From: Flavobacterium croceum DSM 17960
GTDB taxonomy: Bacteria > Bacteroidota > Bacteroidia > Flavobacteriales > Flavobacteriaceae
Assembly (NCBI RefSeq): GCF_002917885.1
Contig: NZ_PQNY01000002.1
Coordinates: forward strand, 171,414-235,413
Reading direction: 5' to 3'
DNA length: 64,000 nucleotides
Shown here: one piece after another, positions 53,643-62,700 of the stretch
Numbering within the stretch: the first letter of the stretch is position 1
Layout: each line of letters begins with the position of its first letter
Translations under genes and position numbers: made by a program
The notes under the pieces: generated by a model
Told to the model about the DNA's origin: nothing
What the model saw: the letters and a program-made list of their open reading frames with translations, nothing else
Databases searched by the model: none

Positions 53643-54204
53643 CACTTATTTAGAGAGTGTTCGCAAACAGTTTTTGTATTATAAAACGCTTGGCGAAAAA
53701 GCAATGCAACAATTAGCTCCCGAGCAATTATTTATTGCTGTAAACAATGATACAAACTCAATAGCTGTTATAGTACAGCATTTATCGGGAAATATGGTAT
53801 CCCGTTGGACAGATATTTTTACAACAGATGGCGAAAAAGAATGGCGAAATCGCGATGCTGAGTTTGAAACGATACTCACAAACCCCGAAGAAGTTTGGAA
53901 TTCTTGGAATGTAGGTTGGAATTGTTTTTTTAATACCTTAAATAATTTACAACAAAACCAGTTAGAAACCATTATCTATATAAGAAACGAGGGGCACACA
54001 ATACTAGAAGCTATAAATCGTCAATTGGCACATTATCCATACCATATAGGTCAAATGGTGTTTTACGCCAAGATGCTTAAAAATACACCCTGGGATAGTT
54101 TATCGATACCCAAAAACAAATCAGGAGATTACAATAACAATAAATTTTCGCAAGAAAAAACCATTAAAAATTTTACAGATGACGAAATTAAAAAACTTAA
54201 ATAA
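53629..54204 (+). CDS. DUF1572 family protein (DinB-like fold)
   Basis: A 191-residue protein matching the DUF1572 family of DinB-like four-helix proteins. Histidines at the expected metal positions include IVQHLSGNM and HYPYHIGQ. DinB-like proteins often act as thiol-dependent enzymes or metal-binding stress proteins; none is proven for this group. No signal peptide. ATG at 53629 overlaps the previous gene by 14 bp. Confidence 0.85.
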   Translation: MEINSTYLESVRKQFLYYKTLGEKAMQQLAPEQLFIAVNNDTNSIAVIVQHLSGNMVSRWTDIFTTDGEKEWRNRDAEFETILTNPEEVWNSWNVGWNCFFNTLNNLQQNQLETIIYIRNEGHTILEAINRQLAHYPYHIGQMVFYAKMLKNTPWDSLSIPKNKSGDYNNNKFSQEKTIKNFTDDEIKKLK

Positions 54205-54212
54205 ATAATATC

Positions 54213-54893
54213 ATGTCAAATAAAAATATATGGGAGGATATAAGTAACGAACTAAATAAAAGAAATGAAGTTCTAGATGAAATGCTAAAAAAAAATGATG
54301 CAAACTCATTTTTAAAAGAAAAATCTTTAATTTATTCTGTTACTGAAGTTTTTGTAGAAAAAGCTCAAGAAAAATTAACTAAAAGAGCAAATGTATTGAA
54401 AAGATATACTATAGTTTCTGTGTTATTAACTATTATATTGATATTATTATTCTTATTCTATTTAATATTCAAAGACTATATTGAGCACTATATTTATGAA
54501 GTACTTTATGAAAAATGTGATTACTTTACTTATACAAAAGAAAAAAATGAAATAAATGCATATACTTTTACCCTTCAGGTGCTAAAATTACTTTCCATTG
54601 GTGGTTTATTTGGAGGATTAATATATTATCTATCTAGATTTTCATTTATATTCTATAAAGAAATGACTTCTCTATATAATACTAGGCATGATTTAAGATT
54701 TGGAAGATTGTATATTTATTTAAGTAAAAAAGATGAATTTGAATTAAAAGAATTAGTTGATGCTTTTCATTGGAGCAGAAATGATTTAACAAATGAAAAT
54801 GGTTTAGAACTAAACTCTCCTATTAACACTATGACAGATGGTATAGAAAAAATTATTAAAGCCTCTGCAGAACTTGTAAAAAATGCTAAATAA
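54213..54893 (+). CDS. Predicted membrane protein, coiled-coil N-terminus
   Basis: A 226-residue protein of unknown family. Residues about 1-60 are charged and helical (coiled-coil-like); helix 1 at about 65-88 (VSVLLTIILILLFLFYLIF); helix 2 at about 120-145 (LLSIGGLFGGLIYYLSRFSF); the remainder is a soluble C-terminal part. Codon use is AT-rich compared with neighbours, as for other unknowns in this stretch, suggesting acquired DNA. Function cannot be inferred. Confidence 0.7.
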   Translation: MSNKNIWEDISNELNKRNEVLDEMLKKNDANSFLKEKSLIYSVTEVFVEKAQEKLTKRANVLKRYTIVSVLLTIILILLFLFYLIFKDYIEHYIYEVLYEKCDYFTYTKEKNEINAYTFTLQVLKLLSIGGLFGGLIYYLSRFSFIFYKEMTSLYNTRHDLRFGRLYIYLSKKDEFELKELVDAFHWSRNDLTNENGLELNSPINTMTDGIEKIIKASAELVKNAK

Positions 54894-54899
54894 TTGTTC

Positions 54900-55280
54900 A
54901 TGAAAAAAATATTATATTTAGTTCTACTTTCAATACAATTGTTATTAATATCTTGTTACGAGCAAGAATGTGATTGCAAAAAATACAAAGAAGGTACTTT
55001 TGAATTTACTCAAAAAATAAATGGAAAAAATGAAACATCTACATTTACACGAACTGCCAACAAACAAATTGAAACCTATCAAGGAAAAACCGATAGTGCC
55101 CATGTACGTTGGGTAAATGATTGCGAATTTATACTCCAAAAAATAAAACCAAAAAGCCGTGAAGATAAAAAAGCAATTGCCATTAAGATACTCACTACCA
55201 ATAACAAAGGCTACACTTTTGAGTACTCGTTTGTTGGAGAATCGAAAAAAAACATTGGTTTTGTAACAAAAGTTAAATAA
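54900..55280 (+). CDS. Small lipoprotein (often misnamed DNA topoisomerase IV)
   Basis: A 126-residue lipoprotein from ATG 54900 (MKKILYLVLLSIQLLLISC, lipidated Cys at 19), although a TTG at 54894 is also in frame. The mature part (EQECDCKKYKEGTFEF ... WVNDCEFILQK) has a conserved cysteine pattern and no resemblance to a topoisomerase. I recall relatives of this small family carrying the database name DNA topoisomerase IV in flavobacterial genomes; that name should not be used. Role unknown. Confidence 0.8.
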   Translation: MKKILYLVLLSIQLLLISCYEQECDCKKYKEGTFEFTQKINGKNETSTFTRTANKQIETYQGKTDSAHVRWVNDCEFILQKIKPKSREDKKAIAIKILTTNNKGYTFEYSFVGESKKNIGFVTKVK

Positions 55281-55315
55281 ATTACGTTTAAATAACTTTA
55301 ACAAATTATATACAA

Positions 55316-56167
55316 ATGATCGAATTAATTTCCAATCCAAATGCTTGGGTAGCACTTTTAACTTTAACTTTTTTAGAAATTATCTTAGGGATAGATAATA
55401 TTGTATTTTTATCTATTGTATCAGGAAAATTGCCCGAACACGAACAACCAAAAGCTAGACGTATAGGTTTGCTACTTGCTATGGCATTTCGCGTAGTTTT
55501 ATTATTTGGAATTACTTGGGTACTAAGCCTTCAAGAAGTGCTTTTTCATATAGATTGGGGATTTTTTAACGCTGGGGTAACAGGGCAAAGTTTAATAATT
55601 TTTGGTGGAGGATTATTTTTGTTATATAAATCTGTTTCCGAAATTCACCATAAAATGGAGGGAGAAGAAGAATCATCTCCAAAACCAAAAGCAGGAAATA
55701 CACTTACTGCTACTGTTATCCAAATTGCTCTTTTAAATTTGGTTTTCTCTTTTGATAGTATATTAACAGCTGTAGGACTTATTAGTATGAAATCGCCTGC
55801 AGAAGGTGGTTTTGGTTACGAAGGAGCCATTCTTATTATGATCTTATCTATTATCATTTCTATTGCTATCATGATGGCATTTGCTGGACCTGTAAGTAAA
55901 TTTGTAAATAACCACCCTACTATCCAAATTTTAGGCCTTTCATTTTTAATTCTAATTGGGGTAATGCTTCTTGCTGAAGGTTCGCATTTAGCACATTTTA
56001 AATTTGGCAACGATATGGAAGTAGGCACAATACCAAAAGGATATTTGTATTTTTCTATATTCTTCTCTTTGTTTGTAGAGTTCTTGAATATCCGAATGAG
56101 AAAAAACAGCAAACCAGTTCAATTACACGATAGTAAAGAACTAGATGAAGACTTTGATACTAAATAG
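55316..56167 (+). CDS. TerC-family membrane protein
   Basis: A 283-residue integral membrane protein with about seven helices. The TerC signature is LEIILGIDNIVFLSIVSG near the N-terminus and LNLVFSFDSILTAVGLIS in the middle; both have Asp residues that may bind a metal ion. TerC proteins are linked to tellurite resistance and to Mn2+ loading of exported enzymes; the general transport role fits here. Preceded by a 35-bp gap after the lipoprotein gene, with a TAACTTTA near-match to the -7 consensus. Confidence 0.9.
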   Translation: MIELISNPNAWVALLTLTFLEIILGIDNIVFLSIVSGKLPEHEQPKARRIGLLLAMAFRVVLLFGITWVLSLQEVLFHIDWGFFNAGVTGQSLIIFGGGLFLLYKSVSEIHHKMEGEEESSPKPKAGNTLTATVIQIALLNLVFSFDSILTAVGLISMKSPAEGGFGYEGAILIMILSIIISIAIMMAFAGPVSKFVNNHPTIQILGLSFLILIGVMLLAEGSHLAHFKFGNDMEVGTIPKGYLYFSIFFSLFVEFLNIRMRKNSKPVQLHDSKELDEDFDTK

Positions 56168-56187
56168 TTTTTGTCTATAAATGGAAT

Positions 56188-56227
56188 AAAAAATACCCAA
56201 AGTAGATTTTAACTTTGGGTATTTTTT
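56188..56227. terminator. Bidirectional terminator after terC and lgt
   Basis: A 16-bp stem (AAAAAATACCCAAAGT with ACTTTGGGTATTTTTT) and an 8-nt loop between convergent genes, with poly-T on both strands. Confidence 0.92.
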
Positions 56228-56247
56228 TATATCTAAATTTTGATAAA

Positions 56248-57165
56248 TTACTCTTTTTTTGCCTTCAATACAAAGTAAAATCCGATAATAATAAAAGGAA
56301 TACTCAACCATTGTCCAGTAGTAAATAAACCGTCAAACCATTTTTCTATATCGCCACCTTGACTTTCTTTTACAAATTCTACAAGAAAACGTACTGTCCA
56401 AAGTAATACTAAAAAGAGTCCAAAAAGAAACCCTTGTTTTTCTCTCGCATTTGTTTTCCAATACAAATAAAATAATATTGCAAAAACAAATATATAACTT
56501 AGCGACTCATACAATTGAGCAGGAAATCGGTAAGGAATTTGCTCTACAATTGGTGCAAATTTAGGGTTTGTAGTTAAAGCTTCAAATGCCTTTTGTGTAT
56601 CATTTATATTTGTTAATCCTTTTAAATCGTGGCTTTGCCAAAACTCATCTTCACGTACAAATTTGGTAGCGAGAAATGAACTTTTATGGGTAATATGTCC
56701 GTATATCTCTGAGTTGAAAAAATTACCTATTCTTACAAAAATAGCACCACTAGCCACAGGTATTACTACACGGTCTAATACCCATAATATAGGTTTTTGT
56801 ATCACTTTTTTACTATAAAAATACATGGTTGCAATAATAGCTATAGCAGCACCATGACTTGCAAGACCTTGAAAACCTGTAAATTCAAAATGAGGCTTGG
56901 TACGAAATGGTAGAAATACACTTAAAAAATCTTGGCTTAGTAATTCTCGTTGATAAAAAAATACATGCCCTAAACGTGCTCCTACAAGCGTGGCTAGAAC
57001 AGTCCACACAAACAATGTGTCCAATTTTTCTAACGATTGATTTTCTCTAATAAATATGTGTTTCATAATATACCAGCCCAATGAAAAAGCCACTACAAAC
57101 ATAAGGCTGTAGTAATGAATGGTAAAAAAACCTAAATTTATTCCTTCTGATGGATTCCAGATCAT
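56248..57165 (-). CDS. lgt: Prolipoprotein diacylglyceryl transferase
   Basis: Lgt transfers diacylglycerol from phosphatidylglycerol to the lipobox cysteine of prolipoproteins in the inner membrane. The 305-residue protein has about seven helices, the ASHGAAIAI motif with the essential-His position, and the signature FVRIGNFFNSEIYGH. It must process the many lipoproteins in this window (BamD, META, 5'-nucleotidase). Follows yidD by 11 bp. Confidence 0.95.
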   Translation of the reverse strand: MIWNPSEGINLGFFTIHYYSLMFVVAFSLGWYIMKHIFIRENQSLEKLDTLFVWTVLATLVGARLGHVFFYQRELLSQDFLSVFLPFRTKPHFEFTGFQGLASHGAAIAIIATMYFYSKKVIQKPILWVLDRVVIPVASGAIFVRIGNFFNSEIYGHITHKSSFLATKFVREDEFWQSHDLKGLTNINDTQKAFEALTTNPKFAPIVEQIPYRFPAQLYESLSYIFVFAILFYLYWKTNAREKQGFLFGLFLVLLWTVRFLVEFVKESQGGDIEKWFDGLFTTGQWLSIPFIIIGFYFVLKAKKE

Positions 57166-57176
57166 AGTTTAATTTT

Positions 57177-57428
57177 TTAATGTTTATGTAAACAATTTTT
57201 TTCGGGTACAGGATTATATCCGCTACCTCCCCATGGATTACAACTTAAAATTCTTTTTATTCCGTAGTACATACCACAAAAAAGTCCATGCTTTTGCAAG
57301 GCTTCTATAAAATAACTTGAACAAGTTGGATAATACCTACATGTTGCGGGAGTAAATGGGGAAATTCCTGCTTTGTAAAACTTTATAAGTAATACAAATG
57401 GGTATATTAATATATTTTTAAAATTCAA
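57177..57428 (-). CDS. yidD: Membrane protein insertion efficiency factor YidD
   Basis: An 83-residue Yid[27 protein letters not shown] with three conserved cysteines, then [20 protein letters not shown]. It assists YidC-dependent insertion of membrane proteins. Between lgt and cysS, in one unit. Confidence 0.95.
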   Translation of the reverse strand: MNFKNILIYPFVLLIKFYKAGISPFTPATCRYYPTCSSYFIEALQKHGLFCGMYYGIKRILSCNPWGGSGYNPVPEKNCLHKH

Positions 57429-57441
57429 TGTATTAACGTTA

Positions 57442-58923
57442 TTATATACTAAAAGTAGTGCCGTCTTTACCGTCTTTAATTACAATTCCCAAAGCTAATA
57501 GCTTGTCACGTATTTCATCAGAAAGTGCCCAATTTTTATTGGTTCTTGCTTCTTTACGCATTTGTATTAGCATTTCAACTACTCCTGTTAATTTTTCAGT
57601 AGAAGAACTTGAACCATTTTGATTTGATATGCCTAAAACATCAAATAAAAATATTGAAAGCGTGTTGTTTATTTTTTCGATGTCCTCGCTTGTGAGAGTT
57701 TCTTTAGCATCATTCACTAAATTTATATACCGAATTCCTTCAAATAATTGAGCAATAAGTATAGGTGTATTAAAATCGTCGTTCATTGCATCATAACAAC
57801 TTTGCACCCAAGCATTAATATCTAAAGAAGAAGTCGCACTACTTTTTAACATAGGCAGTAACTTATAGGCTTCCATAAGTCTAGTATAGCCTTTTTCACT
57901 CGATACCATTGCATCATTAGAAATATCTAACACACTGCGGTAATGGGCTTGTAAAAAACAAAAACGAACTACGTTGGGTTCAAAAGCTTTTTCAAAAAAC
58001 GAATTTTCTCCAGTAATTAATTCCATTGGCAAAATGTAATTGCCTGTAGATTTACTCATTCTTAAACCATTCATAGTAAGCATATTGGTATGCATCCAAT
58101 AGTTTACAGGAGCAGTTCCATTGCAGGCTTTACCTTGTGCAACTTCGCATTCGTGATGTGGAAATTTTAAATCCATTCCTCCACCGTGAATATCAAAAGT
58201 TTCGCCTAAATATTTAGTGCTCATAGCAGTACACTCTAAATGCCAACCAGGAAATCCTTCTCCCCAAGGAGAATTCCAACGCATTATATGTGCAGGAGAT
58301 GCATTTTTCCATAGTGCAAAGTCTTGTGGATTTTTTTTCTCATTTTGCCCATCTAAATCACGAGTATTAGCAAATAGTTCTTCAATATTTCTGTTGCTTA
58401 GCGCCCCATAATTCATTCCTTTACTATTGTAGGCAAAAACATCAAAATAAACAGAACCATTACTTACATAAGCAAAACCCAAATCGATTAATTTTTGAGT
58501 AAGTTCTATTTGTTCGAGTATGTGCCCTGTAGCTGTAGGCTCTATAGTAGGTGGTAAAAAATTAAAGGTATCTAAAACCTTATGAAAATCGACCGTATAT
58601 TTTTGAACAATTTCCATTGGTTCCAATTTTTCAAGACGTGATTGTTTTACAAAACGATCATTATCTACATCTCCATCATCGGTTAAGTGCCCAGCATCTG
58701 TAATATTGCGCACATATCTTACTTTATATCCTAAATGAATAAGGTATCTATAGATAACATCAAAACTCATAAAAGTTCTTACGTTACCTAAATGCACATT
58801 GCTATATACTGTAGGCCCGCATACATACATACCAATATGACCTGCATGAATGGGTTTAAAAGTTGATTTTTCGGAAGTAAGAGTATTGTATATTTTTAAT
58901 TCTTGCGATTGATAAAGTTCCAT
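57442..58923 (-). CDS. cysS: Cysteinyl-tRNA synthetase
   Basis: CysS attaches cysteine to tRNA-Cys. The 493-residue enzyme has the zinc and substrate motif [13 protein letters not shown] (HIGH is HLGN here), [18 protein letters not shown] and the KMSKS motif as RMSKSTGN, then the C-terminal anticodon-binding helical region. Normal length. Follows folE by 17 bp. Confidence 0.97.
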   Translation of the reverse strand: MELYQSQELKIYNTLTSEKSTFKPIHAGHIGMYVCGPTVYSNVHLGNVRTFMSFDVIYRYLIHLGYKVRYVRNITDAGHLTDDGDVDNDRFVKQSRLEKLEPMEIVQKYTVDFHKVLDTFNFLPPTIEPTATGHILEQIELTQKLIDLGFAYVSNGSVYFDVFAYNSKGMNYGALSNRNIEELFANTRDLDGQNEKKNPQDFALWKNASPAHIMRWNSPWGEGFPGWHLECTAMSTKYLGETFDIHGGGMDLKFPHHECEVAQGKACNGTAPVNYWMHTNMLTMNGLRMSKSTGNYILPMELITGENSFFEKAFEPNVVRFCFLQAHYRSVLDISNDAMVSSEKGYTRLMEAYKLLPMLKSSATSSLDINAWVQSCYDAMNDDFNTPILIAQLFEGIRYINLVNDAKETLTSEDIEKINNTLSIFLFDVLGISNQNGSSSSTEKLTGVVEMLIQMRKEARTNKNWALSDEIRDKLLALGIVIKDGKDGTTFSI

Positions 58924-58940
58924 AAAAATAAAATTGATTA

Positions 58941-59612
58941 TTAGAATGAAGTTTCTAATTGCACATACTGTAAAAACTCTTTGCGTACGTTTTCATCTTT
59001 AAATTTTCCGCCAAATTCTGCTGTTACAGTACTGCTCTCTATGTCTTTAATTCCTCTAGAATTTACGCACAAATGCTTTGCATCAATAATACAAGCCACA
59101 TCATTTGTATTAAGTACACGTTGCAATTCTCTAACTATTTGTATAGTAAGACGTTCTTGCACCTGAGGTCTTTTTGCATAATAATCTACAATTCTATTCA
59201 TTTTTGATAATCCAACCACAGTACCATTGGAAATATAAGCTACATGAGCCCTACCAATAATAGGCAGTAAATGATGTTCACAAGTAGAATAAACTGTAAT
59301 GTTTTTTTCTACCAACATTTCGTTGTACTTATATTTATTATCAAATGTAGAAGAACTTGGCTTCTTTTCTGGATTTAAACCTCCAAAAATATCTTTTACA
59401 AACATTTTTGCAACTCTATTTGGAGTTCCTTTTAAGCTATCGTCTGTAAGGTCTAATCCTAAGGTATTTAAAATGTTTTCAACATCTTTTTTTATGAGTT
59501 CTATTTTCTCTTCATCAGATTTTTCAAAAGCATCTCCTCTTAAAGGTGTTTCTTCATTGGTAGCAATATGATTGTTACCTATTTCGTCATTAAAATCGTC
59601 GTTATTTATCAT
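58941..59612 (-). CDS. folE: GTP cyclohydrolase I
   Basis: FolE converts GTP to dihydroneopterin triphosphate, the first step of folate synthesis. 223 residues from ATG 59612 (MINNDDFN), with the zinc ligands in [18 protein letters not shown] and a His/Cys in [12 protein letters not shown]. An upstream ATG at 59654 would start before the predicted transcription start (-7 box TATCTTTG at 59652-59659, minus strand), so 59612 is chosen. Confidence 0.95.
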   Translation of the reverse strand: MINNDDFNDEIGNNHIATNEETPLRGDAFEKSDEEKIELIKKDVENILNTLGLDLTDDSLKGTPNRVAKMFVKDIFGGLNPEKKPSSSTFDNKYKYNEMLVEKNITVYSTCEHHLLPIIGRAHVAYISNGTVVGLSKMNRIVDYYAKRPQVQERLTIQIVRELQRVLNTNDVACIIDAKHLCVNSRGIKDIESSTVTAEFGGKFKDENVRKEFLQYVQLETSF

Positions 59613-59651
59613 GTATCTATGAAATATGGTTTTTAGAAATACGAATAACTG

Positions 59652-59659
59652 CAAAGATA
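59652..59659 (-). promoter_or_regulatory. -7 promoter element for folE
   Basis: TATCTTTG on the minus strand, an exact TAnnTTTG match, 39 bp before the folE ATG. Confidence 0.6.
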
Positions 59660-59770
59660 AATATTAAAATGGTATGAATTTGTGTTTTGTCAAAAATTCA
59701 AAAATTTATATTTTTAACTTAATTATTTCTTAAAAATTACTATATTTCGCACCTTAAAGTTTATCATGTG

Positions 59771-62700
59771 ATGAGAAAAAAAATAGTTTTATCTTTTTTT
59801 GCTTTTATTTATTTGCATATTTGTTTTGCACAAAATTTCCTTTCCAATGGTAATTTTGAAAATGGTGGCGTAGGTACAGGTTTTGCTGTTACTGGAGTTG
59901 GCTATACTCAATTAATCCCTCCATTTTCTGGAACCACTACTGCTGGAAATTATGCTATTACTACTAACCCGCAACCTTTAAACACTTCCAATTTTATTTC
60001 GGGTACAGACCATACTACTGGAAGTGGTAATATGTTGGTAATAGATGGTAATAGTGTTGCTGGACAACAGTATTTTTGGGAAGCTGGAAATTTAGGTTCT
60101 GGCGTTTCAGGATTACAACCAGGTTCTACATACAAGTTTTCTTATTGGATAAAATCTGTTTCAAATACTGTAACAGATGCTGCTACTTCGGCTAATATTA
60201 ATGTTCAAATAGATAATGCAACTGCTGTAACCCTAGCTTCGGGTAATGCACTAGCTCCATTGCCTAATGCAGGTTGGCAAAAAGTTACATACTCTTTTAC
60301 TGCAACCAATACAACGGTTTATATTAAACTTTGGAATTCTAACACAAACTTAGTAGGAAACGACTTTGCTATAGACGATTTGAGTGTGTATACTTGTAGT
60401 ATGAATTTAATTAGTAATAATAGTAATCAAACAGTTTGTACAGGTCAAGCTATAAATTCTATTTTATATAGCTATTCTGGTGCTGTTAGTGGTATAAGTG
60501 TTACTGGATTACCTACAGGTGTAACCTATTCTATTGCAAACAATATAATTACAATTTCTGGAACTCCAAACGTTTCAATTACTTCTCAAACAGACTATAA
60601 TTACACTGTATCTGTAGTAGATGAACCTTGCGCTGGACTTTTTTTAACTGGTTTAATTAAAGTTAATCCATTACCTAATTTAAGTATTGTCAATATAGTT
60701 CAAACCATTTGTCCAGGAAATACAGCAAATATAACAATGAATGGAACACCAAATAGCGTTGTTACAATAATGGCAGTAGGGCAAAACTACACGGGAAATA
60801 TTGGTGCCACAGGAACAGGAATATTTACTACACCACCACTACAAAACGACACTACTTTCAGTTTTAATTTAATTACTTCAAATTCAACTGGTTGTAGTCG
60901 TTCTTACAACAATATAACAATTGAAGTAAAAGTAGTAGCCAACGGATGTGCTAATTTTATTCCTTCAATACCTAATCTAAATATTGCAACATCAACCTCA
61001 ACAAATATTTTAGGATGTGAAATGAATATATCTGCTACAATCCCCCAGATAAAAGCAACAACAACATATTCAGTATCTTCTATTCCTTATTGCCCTAGAG
61101 TTTTTCCAGACCCGTCGGGTGGTTTTACTCAAATAAACGTTCCTAATGCAGACGATCAATGGTCTGAAGTTGTAAACTTACCTTTTCAATTTTGTTTTTG
61201 GGGTAATAATTATACCAGTTGCTCTATCGGTACAAATGGTTTAATTTCATTTAATCCTCATACACTCGGTAGTTTTTGTGATTGGCCTGATACTAATGTG
61301 GGGCTAAATAATGGTAATACTACATTTAATCAGAAAAATGCAATATTTGGAGTATTTCAAGATACAGATTTTAGAACTTCATCCCCAGCTGCCTCTCCTC
61401 CAGATAGATCTGTAAGTTATAAAATTGAAGGAACATACCCATGTAGAAAATTAATTGTTAATTTTTATCACATGGGACAATGGCAGTGTAATCAATCCGT
61501 TGGATTGCAAACTTCTCAAATTATATTATATGAAATTTCAAATATTATTGAGGTTTTTGTTGAACGTAGAGTTCCTTGTACATCAGCTTGGAATGGCACA
61601 GGATTGATAGGGATTATTAACCAATCTGGATCGCAAGCATTAGCAGCACCAGGAAGAGATGGGGATGATTCTCAATGGTCTGCGTTTAATGAAGGTTGGC
61701 GTTTTACCCCTACAGGTGTAACTGTCCCAAATACCTTTCAATGGTTTCAAGGTACTACATCATTAGGTAATAATCCTAACATTACTATATCTCCAACAAC
61801 ACCAACAACATATACTGCTGTATCGACATATACTGTTTGTGGCGTTCAAAAAGTAATAAGTAAAGATTATCACATAAATATTGTTGAAGTTAATCAGCCT
61901 CAAAACCTTGTACAATGTGTAAATAATCCCTATTTTAATTTAAATACAGTAATACAAAGTTCTTTACAAAGTGTTTTAGCTGCAGGATATACAGTGACAA
62001 CTACTTTTCATCACACATATAATGAAGCAGAGTTATATTCAGACCCCCAAAATCCTCATATCACTAACACTTCAAATTATTTTAGCAACGGTAATGAAAC
62101 TATATTTGTGAGATTTGAATTTGATACTGGTTGTATTTTGATAAAACAATTTCAGTTACAATTAATTCCAAGTCAAGTTCCAACTATAAGTTGTGGTACT
62201 AATACCCCCTCTTCAATAGCATTCAATTGGAACTCTGTACCAAACGCTATTGGATATAATATTTCTTATCAAAAGAACATTGAACCTCCTGTAAATGTTG
62301 GATTTGTAGATAGTTCTATAACTTCTTACACTTTTTCTTCTGGTATAAACACAAGTACTTCTATTACAATAACTGTAACTCCTATATCAAGTGGTAGTGA
62401 TTGTTTTGCTTCTGCTTCATTAACATGTAATGCGGCATCATGCCCTACAATTACAAACCCTTCTTCTACACAAAACTTATGCTTAGGTAGTGATATGAAT
62501 CCTTTATCTGTAAATACAACTTTTACAGGTACAGACGCTATTTCTTATGTATATTTTACCTCACCTCAATCAGGTAGTTCTATGTACACTGGCGGTATAC
62601 CATTGGGGTATGCAACACCAGATGCAGCAACTCTTGCTTCATACGATCCACCTGTACTTGGTAGTGTAGGTTCTTTACCAAATTCTGTTGGCACCTATTA

